Shown: piece after piece, positions 49,101 through 58,125 of the stretch
Position numbering within the stretch: the stretch's first letter is position 1
Layout: the number at the start of each line of letters is the position of its first letter
NCBI RefSeq assembly: GCF_000002425.4
Contig: NC_037258.1
Coordinates: 17,973,706-18,037,705 of the forward strand
Direction: 5' to 3'
Source of the DNA: Physcomitrium patens
Lineage: Eukaryota > Streptophyta > Bryopsida > Funariales > Funariaceae
DNA: 64,000 nucleotides
Made by a program: the position numbers and the translations under genes
The notes under the pieces: model-generated
Told to the model about the DNA's origin: nothing
The model's database searches: none
Seen by the model: the letters and a program-made list of their open reading frames with translations, nothing else

Positions 49101-49643
49101 TCTAGACATTGTCTTAGCAGATTCCATCTTCAAGGAGTTTGTTGGAAATGTCACTTTCCGCAACTTCCAATCTATCAATGGATTATATCTATCAAGCCAA
49201 GATAGTCCCAAAATGATAGGACATGAAGGGGTCTTGATAACATTAAACACAATATTGCTCTCATGGTTTTCAAGACGTACCTTCAATGGTTTAGTTTCAT
49301 GGATAACATTGCCCGAAGACAATGGTCGTCCGTCTATGACTTCTACATGGACAGGCTTAAGTTTCTTTACAAGAGAAATATTGTGAAGCTTGGCAAACTC
49401 TTCATCTATAAAGCAAGCGGATGCACCCGAGTCTAATAAAGCATCGACTTGTAGTTCTTGAATACCGAGATGTAAAGGTACCATAAAACAATCTGAAGGT
49501 TGAGCTGAGAGAAAGGGACCTTGATTAATTTTGGATGTTGAGATGTCCAGCCGCACGGTCCCTATTGTGGCTGGGCATCCTTGTTTTCCTGCATGCTTGT
49601 ACTCCTGAGTCTTGTTGTTTGAGGCTTCTGTTTCTTCCGACAA
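46140..49643 (-). pseudogene. pol of element H (PR-RT-RNase H-IN-chromodomain) with nonsense lesions
   Basis: The frame is open from about 49643 (no ATG near its start; it overlaps the end of gag in the -1 frame). It contains a protease with [13 protein letters not shown] from about 48950 ([20 protein letters not shown]), RNase H (ETDASDFALGAVLSQ), and integrase with DDE residues in [17 protein letters not shown] and [10 protein letters not shown]; the HHCC second His is Tyr (AAGYFG). The chromodomain at about 46290-46160 reads [20 protein letters not shown]. Stops: TAG at 48560-48558 (Trp in E), TAA at 48427-48425 in the catalytic box, which now reads stop-LND instead of YLDD, and TAG at 47504-47502. 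The frame ends with TAA at 46142-46140. Confidence 0.9.
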
Positions 49644-50611
49644 TCTACAGCTTTATGGCCCGCTTCTCCGCAATATAAACACAAGTTTTGTTCAAACCGT
49701 CGCTTCCTTTCCTCAGCTGTGAGGGGTTTGAAACGTACCGCATCAATTTGCATGGATTCAGGATCTGTGGAGTGATTCTCTAGACCTTTTGAAAATGTAG
49801 CAAATGCTCTATCATTTCTCCAGCTTGATGGTCTTTCTTGTCGTAATTCAAAGAGGCGGTTGTCACAAATAATTGCCTGAGATATAAGTTCTTCTAGAGT
49901 ATCCGCCTTAGGCATGGTGATCAATAAGTTCTTGACATCATCTCTCAGTCCATATCGAAATCGTGTCATGAATGCCTTATCATTCCAATCAAGATCACAT
50001 GTAAGCTGTTGAAATTTTGCAGCATAGATTGCAGCAGAACGTGATCCTTGTCGCAAATTTTGTATCTTTCTTTCAACCACTCTTTCTCGATCGCTATCTC
50101 CAAATGCAGCAGTAAGTCTCTCTATGAAAGCCTCTAGGTCGTACAATATTGGAGAATCTTTCTCCAATAGTGGAGCAAACTAAGAGCGAGCATTTCCTGA
50201 TAGAAGAGTACTTATGAAAGCAACCTGGGTAAATCCATTCGGATAACGAGAAGGGTATAGGCGTAGGTAAAGCCGTATTTGTTGCACAAAACCTCGAAAG
50301 TTGGCTCTTGTTCCGTCAAACTTGTCTGGCATACTCGCTTTTGGTTCTTTCGTACTAATCCTTGAAGTCTCCATAGAGGTCGTATGTGACACATGTCTTG
50401 CTTCTCTCAGTTGAATAATCTCTTGTTGTAGGCTATGAATTTTGCGTCTAGCTTCTTCGGTCACTAGATCAATTTGAGGTTCTTTACTTGGATTGCGAAG
50501 AAATGCAATCTCCTTTCGTACACTATTCATAAGAGCTTGAAGATCTGCAAGAGTTGCCACTCTATTGTCTACTTGTGGAGATGCACTGTCTATGACCTGG
50601 TCTACTTCCAT
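49562..50611 (-). pseudogene. gag of element H with one nonsense codon
   Basis: ATG at 50611 (MEVDQVIDSASPQ) to TAG at 49564-49562, about 350 codons in one frame apart from a TAG at 50182-50180 that replaces Trp (context NARS-stop-FAPLLEK; E has ALSWFTPLFEK). A coiled segment lies near residues 40-80, FDGTRANFRGF near residue 105, and the CCHC zinc knuckle [14 protein letters not shown] near the C-terminus. It ends QPQ, as gag of E does. Pol follows in the -1 frame with about 80 nt overlap. Confidence 0.9.
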
Positions 50612-50739
50612 ATTTAGATAATAGATGGATTAAGATTTTGAGAGAAGAAGAAATTGCTAAGTCTCTTGGAGAAAATTGTAGCACTACCTGTCATTAAAAC
50701 CTACTCGGAGAAAAGAAAATAAAAAACACTAAACGATTT

Positions 50740-51115
50740 CAGTTTTAGAGGAGGGTAATCCGCAACCTCTAAAAATGCCTCAATGCTTTCGAGAAGAGGG
50801 GTAATCCGCACTCTATCAAGAAGGCAAAGCTCTGAAATCGATGTTAACAGTCTTTTTTACTAGCTATGCTAAACAAAAAGAAGGAATTAATATCAGTCTA
50901 AGAGAGGGTAATCCGCAACCCTTAGAACGCTCAAGTATCTCCAAGGAAAGGGGTAGTCCACTCTCTGCCTCAAAGAACTAAGCTCTGATATTGTGATTGA
51001 GAAAATATCAGTTTAGAGGAAGGTAATCCGCAACCCCTAAAGCGCTAGAATACCTTCAAGAAGAGGAGTAATCCGCTCTCAAACAAGAAGGATTCAGCTC
51101 TGATATTAAGATAAA
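50740..51115 (-). repeat. Leader tandem repeats of element H (three units of about 115-125 bp)
   Basis: Each unit has GGTAATCCGCAACC flanked by complementary arms (50744-50751 with 50766-50773 in one unit), a second TAATCCGC-type block, and a GCTCTGATATT-like end. On the minus strand each unit therefore starts like a tRNA-iMet PBS (ATATCAGAGC). Element E has two such units and elements A and B one each. Confidence 0.7.
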
Positions 51116-51118
51116 GGT

Positions 51119-51129
51119 AGTCTCGACAA
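51119..51129 (-). promoter_or_regulatory. Self-priming primer binding site of element H
   Basis: On the minus strand TTGTCGAGACT begins 2 nt after the 5' LTR end. It is perfectly complementary to the predicted transcript start AGTCTCGACAA kept in the 3' LTR (45203-45193); the 5' LTR copy (51269-51259) has one later change. Confidence 0.75.
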
Positions 51130-51131
51130 AC

Positions 51132-51605
51132 TGTTACGGACCAAAAATACAAACAAGAAATCTAAACAAGAAGTTCAAGAAGAAATGACAAGAACTAGAT
51201 TATCAGATGAGTACAAGAGCAACGCCAAGAGAATTGAGCTAGAGTTTCAAGAGATGTGTTGTCGAGTCTGAAGAACTCTTCAGCCTCGACCCCTATATAT
51301 ACTACTGGCCTATGGTTCTAAGGAAGCGCATCAAGAAGCTTCCCAAGAACTATGAAACTTCTCGAGCAACTATCCAAGAGCTAGGAAGCTTCTCAAGTAA
51401 CTTCCTAGAATCTACTAGAATATTCTAAGAATCTTCTAGAGCCTTCTAAGAGAATCTTTAGGGAATCTTCAAAGAATCTTTAGGGAATCTTTAAAGAATA
51501 TTTTAAGAGAATATTCAAGGAATCTTTTGGAAGTTTCTAGAGACTTTTTTCTAGAAGGTTCTAGAAACTTGTCTCTAGAAAGGTCTAAGGACTATGTCCC
51601 TAACA
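51132..51605 (-). repeat. 5' LTR of element H
   Basis: 474 bp, TGTTA...TAACA termini on the minus strand. A TATATATAGG box at about 51302-51293 precedes the predicted start at 51269. Confidence 0.95.
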
Positions 51606-51610
51606 CTCTA
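51606..51610. repeat. Target site duplication of element H, right copy (CTCTA)
   Basis: Identical to 45061-45065. Confidence 0.9.
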
Positions 51611-52620
51611 TTGTAGTTGAATAAATTTGTTTTCCAACACACTATCTTCTTTAACAACTATACTCCTTATTTTGTGATTGTATCATTTTGTTGAACAATG
51701 TTGAGTTATGTGCTTAGATTCTCTATAATACAAATACAATCTTTTTTAATGATGATAAGTCTTTTCTTGCTCAATAAGAATTTTGAAATATAATGCATCA
51801 ATTTGCATATTCTCTACTTTTAAATGTGTGTATTGAAAAGACATTGGCATTTTCATTGAATTATAGTAACATTGAGGTACACTTGTATGACTTTCGTATC
51901 AAAATTCAAAAAGTCAATTATTACATCTCATAGCAAAACCAATTGCTTGACTCAATGTTTGAGGATCAAGTAAGTTGAGCATCAATTTTTTTGCCTCATA
52001 TTGTAATCTGTAGAAAAATTGGCTAACAAATGCATCATTCCACTTGATATCAGTTGCAAGTTATCAAAATTATAATGCATATAATATTATTTATCAATTG
52101 TCTTATCGCAAAATACAGATCTTATTGATTATAATACAAATTGCATCATATTTTCTACACATGGATTAAAGCTCTACCAAAAACATTCTTAGATTATCCA
52201 ATATTGGATCTTCTTGTTCAAAAAAAGATAAAAATCATGATAATGTTGAACCTGAAATGATTATATTAATGAATCTAATTTACAATCTTAGAATTCTATA
52301 GATTTAGAGTTGAAGTTCAATTACAAATTATACTTGATTAATAAATCTTTGAAACTTAGATCTTGTACCATCAAACTTTTTAAATAGTCCAACCTTTGAT
52401 TCTCTAATACTAGAACGATATTTTACTATAGGAGAAGTGACATAATTTGATGGAGATGTTGAAATAGCTCTAATTATCTCTATAACTTTGTTCCTTGCCA
52501 TTTTTGTTGCTCTTTGTGGTGGTAAATTGAGTTGATGCATTGCAAGCATTAACTCTGTCAATTGCTCTTCTATCTATGCTATTGCATTCTTTATTTCAAG
52601 AAGCTCTACTATGATAATAC
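51611..52620 (-). pseudogene. gag remnant of element C
   Basis: The minus-strand text parallels gag of A and B. Its first part (52561-52328) reads MTELMLAMHQLNLPPQ to FKKFDGTRSKFQRF. The start ATG is ATA here. A decayed zinc-knuckle region is near 51690-51760. It ends at the CTCTA duplication where H inserted. Confidence 0.7.
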
Positions 52621-52813
52621 TTAAAGAAGAGAAGATATTTAATATTGTTGAAGACAAATAGAAGAAAAGTCTTAAAAAAAAAGAAAAAAATACTAAAGAC
52701 ATTATTAGTTTAAAAGAAGAAATCTATAACTTTTAATACAATTAAGTCTTATCAAGAAAAAGATGTAATTCATTCTTAATCAAAAAAAGTCAAAGCTCTA
52801 ATATTGTAAGTGT

Positions 52814-52824
52814 ACTCTTGTCAA
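52814..52824 (-). promoter_or_regulatory. Self-priming primer binding site of element C
   Basis: On the minus strand TTGACAAGAGT begins 2 nt after the LTR end (52827). It pairs at 9 of 11 positions with the transcript start of its own LTR (53008-52998, ATTCTTATCAA), and perfectly with the consensus ACTCTTGTCAA. Confidence 0.6.
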
Positions 52825-52826
52825 TT

Positions 52827-53375
52827 TATCAAGGACAAGAACTTGATGGAAAAAAATAAATAAATATAACTTTTTCAAAGAAATATATTAGAATAAAAAT
52901 AAAGAATTATGTATATTAAAAAAGAAACTAGAATAGCTATTGCTAAAAAATAAAGAAATTAGAAATACTTGAAATTAAATTAGAAATAAAAAACGAGTTG
53001 ATAAGAATGAAGAATACTTTACTCTTAGCTCTATATATACTATCTACCTAAGATCTATGAAGTGACATTCTATAGGACCTCCAAAAACATGTTGAATTTG
53101 CATGATATGTATCTTAACTTGCAAGGCAAGTTTTTTATATGGACGCTACATAGTTAACTTGTTCCACAAGCTACCAATTCATGTCATACTTAATTAGCTT
53201 GTTGACTAATTTTTTAGCCTATCAATCAATTACAAACACATTTAAAGTCAAAATAGTATCTAAAAAGCTTCTAAGAAGCTTTTTTGGGAAGTATTATGAA
53301 ATTATTCTACTTTTACCTACTTCTACCTATTTATATCATCTAGATAATAATTACAGTAGATATATATTTGTGACA
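52827..53375 (-). repeat. 5' LTR of element C
   Basis: On the minus strand it starts TGTCACAAATA and ends CTTGATA. TATATATAG is at about 53040-53031. Confidence 0.75.
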
Positions 53376-54330
53376 TCAAAATATTATAAATAAATATCTT
53401 ACCAATTTTTATAGGTTTTTTTAGAAAAATATACATCCATGTTCTTCCATTATGAAGGCTATAATATCATTATATGCCTTTCTTTGTTGAAGATTCAATT
53501 GTAGAATATATTGCTCTAAATTTATTTTTAATTGTTGAATGTCCTATATTCTTTCTTTAGCAATAAATCAATTTCCATTAATTTTTGCATTTCAATTATT
53601 TCTAAATAATGGCATTAAAAAAAACCATGCAAGTGTTTTGTCAAAGTCTTGTAAAATCTTATCAAGCAAAAAAAGTCTAAAATCTTTAATTTATTTCTCC
53701 ATTGGATTATCAATTCTATGTTTTCTTTATAAATGGATATTGAAATCATCCAAGATGATTTTTTTAAATCTCTTTTTATGTTTAATAGATTTATCAAATT
53801 TTCATGCAATGATAAAATAAAAAAAAATACCTTCAATTAAAATCCAGTTTGTATTCTTAATGCTCCTTCCTAACATTGTTGTTGCTTTCTATCATCTTCA
53901 ATCAATCCTAAAGATATACATGTACTTTTAAATGTTGGATAGAAAATTCCATAAATAAACTTCAAGTACTCAAATAATTATAGATTTTTAATGTGGATTA
54001 ACAAAAGTCTCAAATAGTATCTTTTTTTTATTACCAGATTTGCAAAATATAATCTTTCAATAGCTAATCCATGTTTTTTTAACATCCACATCCTTCTTAT
54101 CTTATGCCAAGAAAAATATTGTGAAAATTGTTGGTATGTATATTCTTTAGATTTTGTTATTGCTACACATGTCTCAAAAAACGAAGTTAATGTTATCTTT
54201 TAACTTTCAGTATATTTTAAAATTATAGTTGCTTCTTCATTTGGATCATATACCACTTGATACATTGCTGAAAGTTGAATGGCCAAACAAAAAAGACTTG
54301 GTATTTTTTTCATGGATCCGCTGTCGTGTT
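53376..54330 (-). pseudogene. Helitron helicase (RepHel) fragment
   Basis: On the minus strand, from about 54313, a broken reading gives MYQVVYDPNEEATIILKY, then YQQFSQYFSWHKIRRMW, HGLAIERLYFAN, RYYLRLLLIHIKN, FEYLKFIYGIFYPTFKS and SLGLIEDDRKQQQC, followed near 53510-53450 by LNLQQRKAYNDIIAFI and HGCIFF just before a Walker A box would start. This order is the segment leading into the PIF1-like helicase of plant Helitrons. The C-terminal helicase motifs are cut off by the LTR of element C at 53375, and the N-terminal Rep part by the LTR of D2 at 54327. Stops and one or two shifts are present. Confidence 0.8.
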
Positions 54331-55473
54331 GTAACACGAGTATACAGTGAAAATAAAAAGAAAGGGGAATTTTATTAATATTCAGTTACCTTGAATATTG
54401 GGAGCATTAACCAACTCCAGTACAAATACTGAGTGATCAAGTTCAGTCACTCCGTTACAGTCAGCCGGGGCATACTGAAATGCTCCGTTCGATTCCAATA
54501 ACGGGAGTCAGCAGGAAGAGAAGGACCAATTCACACGACGGGTTCGAGGAGCCAATTGGATCCAATTTCGATAATCCAATCCGGGTCCTCTTATCCAATA
54601 TGAGACCTGAATTGGCCGGTCAACCCAATGCAGTCTAATTACGGGAAATCCAAGTCTTACTACGGGTCTTAGCCAATCTGACGCGAGGACCAATTTGACC
54701 CAATTACGGGAACATCCAGGTTACTACGGGCATCTCTCCCAATATAGGACCTGAATTGGTCGGGCGACTCAATGTGGTCCCGATTACGGGGTTCGATTCT
54801 GTTTCACGCTGTCTTGTTCTCTGTGCCGTTTCAGTGAACGTTATTTTCGGTAAATGGATTTCTTAAAGGTAAAAACGGAGGAGAAAGCTTAACGACGAGA
54901 GCCAATTTCGGATCCAAGCTTGAGGTGGGAGCCAATTCCAGATCTAAGACGGAAGATTGAAGAAATTCAGAGGATAAGGTTAGGGGGGGATATAGTTTTG
55001 AAGGGGGAGGTTTTTTTTCAGGGGAATCGGGGGGGGAGCAAGTTTTCAAGCTTTTGCAAGGTTACTAGTTCGGTTTTTTCATTGGAGGTTTTTGAAAGAT
55101 CAAGGGAATTAGAGAGAGGAGCTTCATGCTTCGGGTCGGGGAAGGAAAGATATAGAATTTGGATTTTTCTTCTTCGTAGAGTTTTGGGAAGACTGAGGCA
55201 ATTGCTGCTGAAGTCAGTGTTGTAATGGTGAATCGGGATTTTTAAATGAAGTGGGTTTGAATACTCTTGACTGTTTTGTAAAATCGAGTTACATTTGTGA
55301 TTGAAAGATTAAAGGGGTGTCTATAGGATTGAGTATGCGGAGTGAATGAAATTTATTGGGTTAATCTAACAGGACAATCAGTGGATACAAGATCGTAAGT
55401 ACAAAGGGGTATTGAAGATTAACAGTTTGGATTGTTCGGGGTTCTCTGTAACGTCTAGAGACCTATCGGTTGG

Positions 55474-55510
<37 letters not shown>

Positions 55511-55682
55511 CTTCGACAAGCAGTCGAAGAGCATCCGTATAGATTTACGGTACATTGTTGCAGTCGTTTATATTCCAGCAGTCAAAAACTGATAGACTGC
55601 TTGACTCTCGGCAAATCTCCATACTACCTTCTACAGCCAGACGCCCGGCGCGTTCTCGAGCAGGAAAGCACGTAATACGACA
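54327..55682 (+). repeat. Probable 5' LTR of element D2
   Basis: Starts TGTTGTAACA and ends ACGACA, just before a leader shared with element D. The 3' LTR is not in the window, so both edges are inferred. The interval has seven TACGGG/AACGGG-type repeats (54500-54790), a partial tandem duplication of period about 144 bp (54595 and 54739), and a run of 35 A at 55474-55508. Confidence 0.5.
55511..55602 (+). other. Two potential RNA hairpins near the end of the D2 LTR
   Basis: CTTCGAC...GTCGAAG follows the A35 tract, and AGCAGTC...GACTGCT lies at about 55578-55602. Both stems are perfect over 7 bp. Confidence 0.4.
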
Positions 55683-55753
55683 TAAGTAGTGAACCCGACG
55701 TGAAAGCTTGAGGTAGAAGGTATTGGATTTTGGTTGATTTTATCTTTATTTTT

Positions 55754-56845
55754 ATGGAAAACGAAAATAAAAATTTTGAAGGATTTTTGGGAGAAGTTTC
55801 TGGTGGGGAGTCTTCTAAAGGACAAGGTATGCACATGGATCCGTCTATTGCTAGTTTGTTTCAAGCCTTCTCATTGTCAATGCAGCAACAGCAAAGCAAT
55901 GATCGAAAGGAAGCTTTGGCAACCAAAGCATTGCAAGCAGTGGTCAGTAAAATTGATCAATTTGATGGGAGGAATATTTCAAGGTATTTAAGATGTTATG
56001 TTCGTGAAATGGAATTAAATCGAGTTTCTGAGAAGAAAATGGTTGCACTATTTGGACTTGCCACGATACCGGAGATAAGGGACCACATTACATCGATTAC
56101 GGATCGTTGTGGGAATTCATGGGAGGATTTTTCACATGCATTGAAAGACGAATATTTCTTGGAAGATGCTGATCGCATTACTAAGAAGCTGTTTCTGGGA
56201 TGGATTGAACGGCCAAATAAGAATTTGCAAGCAACAGAGCTACTAAGGGAATTTGAGAGGCAGTACTCTCAATTATCGAAGGTAGAAAAATTGACATTGG
56301 AGCCGAACAAAGTTGATCTATTTCTTCAAGCTGCTGATGGAGAATTGCAAGGGAAATTAAAACTCCTTCTTGAAGACAAAGAAGAAGATGAAGGATTGAC
56401 AACAAAGTAGAAGAACGTTGAAGATGCGGTGGGGTTGCTTACAAAAAAAGAAAGGAGGAAGGATAGGAGTAATATTCCGAAAACAGTACAAGCACCCAAA
56501 GCTCCAGTACGTACAACACCACCGACAATGCCTACAGTTCAACCTTCGACATCCTTGTCAAAGAAAGCAGATATGGGTATGGAAGAAATTATACGAGGAA
56601 TGCGAGATCTTCAAATCAAATTGGTAAGACTTGAAGAGAATACTTCTATAAACAATTCGAAGAATGTTTCAAAACAAGGATATGTACAAAGATGCATTTG
56701 GTGTGATGATGCTTCACACACTAGAAAAGATTGCAATGAATTTAATAATATGATACGACAGGGAATTATTTGCTGGAAAGATGGGAAGATAGCATTGAAA
56801 GATAGGGAGGATCTTCTTCAACCAATTTTGGCAAGGGAAGAATGA
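55754..56845 (+). pseudogene. gag of element D2 with one nonsense codon
   Basis: ATG at 55754 (MENENKNFEGFLGEVSGG) opens 218 codons to TAG at 56408, then the same frame continues (KNVEDAVGLLTKKERRKDRS) to TGA at 56843-56845; the TAG probably replaced Gln. A capsid-like helical region (about residues 40-210, YLRCYVREMELNRVSEKKMV) is followed by a basic/Pro-rich linker and one CCHC-type knuckle CIWCDDASHTRKDC near 56693-56734. The terminal TGA overlaps the ATG of the next ORF as ATGA. Confidence 0.8.
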
Positions 56846-58125
56846 GAGCATTGGTTCAAGATTACTTAAAAGAGCATGAAACAGTAGTACGAGAAAGTGC
56901 AAGTTATGGTGCTAGAGTAGATGATGAAATTGGTGGAAGTACGGAAACTAGTGAGTTTTGGGCTTCTGCCGTTTCTACAATGCAAGAAGGGAAATTACCT
57001 CGAGAAGCGTTATTGAAAACTGCAGCTACAATACGAGGAAGAACAGGTTGGGAGGATCCTGTTGAGTCTCTTTCAGTTCATGCATATATTGCTAAGAGCC
57101 AACATGAAGCTTTGATGGAAGAAAAAAGACGAGGAAATTTTGATGATACTAGAGAAGGAAATTCTTTTAAGAGGCAAACTCGAGGAGACAAGGCTCGGGA
57201 GGCAGCTTCACAAGAATTGCCTGTAAAGGATACCTCAGCATCATTGGAAGAAAAAACAACGGAGACAAAAGATAAGGGCAAATCAATTGCTTATAAGCTA
57301 CTTTCTGACATTGAAGCGGCAACAAATTTGAAAGGGGTGTTGGAAGAACGTATATTAAACGCTAAGGTGGAATTCACATTGAAAGAAGTCTTGGAAATTA
57401 CAAAGAAGGAGTTTCATGATGTTATCATTGACAGCATTAAGCGAAAGAGGCAATTAATGAGTGAAACTGGAATGAGTCATGCTATTGATGCAAGAATATG
57501 TAGAGATGAAGAAGAGGTTGATATTGGTTACAAGCAACCAACAAATGAAAAGAATGGATATAATCAGCAAGTACGTTTCGAAGATTGTAGTGACAAGGAA
57601 ATGGAAACTTTGAGCCACTATACTCGAAAGCATTGGGCAAGGGCAACTACTGAGGTATTGGTGAAGGTAGGAGATATAGAAGAACCAATTGTTGCCTTGG
57701 TGGACCATGGTTCTGAAATAAATCTCATGTCTAAAGATCTTTATAAGAAGCAAAAATGGCCAATTGATATGGAACATGGATGGGCAATACGAGCAGCTAA
57801 TAACACACGAGGCGAATTATATGGAGCTTGTCCAGATGTCAAAATTCGGATTGGGGATGTTGCGACGGAGCAACATTTTTTTGTTCAAGATACAACGTCT
57901 TATCCGTTGATTTTAGGACAACCTTATATCACGGCAACACGGATGGAAACAAAGGTACTTGACGACGGTTCTGCTTATGCAAGGGTACGGAGCGAAGATG
58001 AGAGGAAAGCTGTACAATTTCTAACAGTACCTCCTAACTATGAACGGAATCGAGATAGGTTGAGGGAGAAACCATTGCCAAAGATTGTTGAAGGATTTAA
58101 GGATTTTGAGGAGGTACCACTGTAA
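56842..58125 (+). CDS. Protease ORF of element D2 (427 aa)
   Basis: ATG at 56842 overlaps the gag stop (ATGA); the frame is -1 relative to gag and is open to TAA at 58123. The N-terminal 280 residues are charged and of unknown role (repeated Lys/Glu clusters, VHAYIAKSQHEALMEEKRR). A retropepsin-like domain follows at about residues 280-400 (VKVGDIEEPIVALVDHGSE, then INLMSKDLYKKQ, PLILGQPYI). The active-site triplet is DHG-S rather than the usual DSG or DTG. Element D has the same organisation and the same stop context, so this separate ORF is an inherited feature rather than a recent break. Confidence 0.75.
   Translation: MRALVQDYLKEHETVVRESASYGARVDDEIGGSTETSEFWASAVSTMQEGKLPREALLKTAATIRGRTGWEDPVESLSVHAYIAKSQHEALMEEKRRGNFDDTREGNSFKRQTRGDKAREAASQELPVKDTSASLEEKTTETKDKGKSIAYKLLSDIEAATNLKGVLEERILNAKVEFTLKEVLEITKKEFHDVIIDSIKRKRQLMSETGMSHAIDARICRDEEEVDIGYKQPTNEKNGYNQQVRFEDCSDKEMETLSHYTRKHWARATTEVLVKVGDIEEPIVALVDHGSEINLMSKDLYKKQKWPIDMEHGWAIRAANNTRGELYGACPDVKIRIGDVATEQHFFVQDTTSYPLILGQPYITATRMETKVLDDGSAYARVRSEDERKAVQFLTVPPNYERNRDRLREKPLPKIVEGFKDFEEVPL

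Larger units (their letters stand above)
45066..51605 (-). mobile_element. Element H: young chromodomain Ty3/gypsy retrotransposon
   Basis: A complete 6540-bp element with 474-bp LTRs at both ends and a 5-bp duplication. The minus-strand order is 5' LTR, self-priming PBS, leader with three repeat units, gag, pol (PR-RT-RNase H-IN-chromodomain), third ORF, polypurine tract and 3' LTR. I count 14 differences between the LTRs, about 3%, so it is much younger than its host element C. It is not autonomous: gag has one stop and pol has at least three, one of them in the RT catalytic box. Confidence 0.95.
40426..53375 (-). mobile_element. Element C: decayed chromodomain gypsy element split by element H
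   Basis: LTRs at about 40426-41004 (3') and 52827-53375 (5') face the minus strand. The interior is in two blocks: 41005-45060 (third ORF, integrase, RT, protease) and 51611-52826 (gag and leader). Element H lies between them with duplicated CTCTA flanks; without H the two blocks join at the gag-pol junction that A and B have. Coding parts are full of stops. The outer flanks (AGAAT and TCAAA) do not match. Confidence 0.85.

Noticed and set aside
55683-55710. tRNA primer binding site of D2 (AGTGAACCCGACGTGA region)
   Set aside because: Its complement does not end in the TGG expected opposite a tRNA CCA end, and no self-complementary partner was found in the LTR. Priming of D2 remains unknown.
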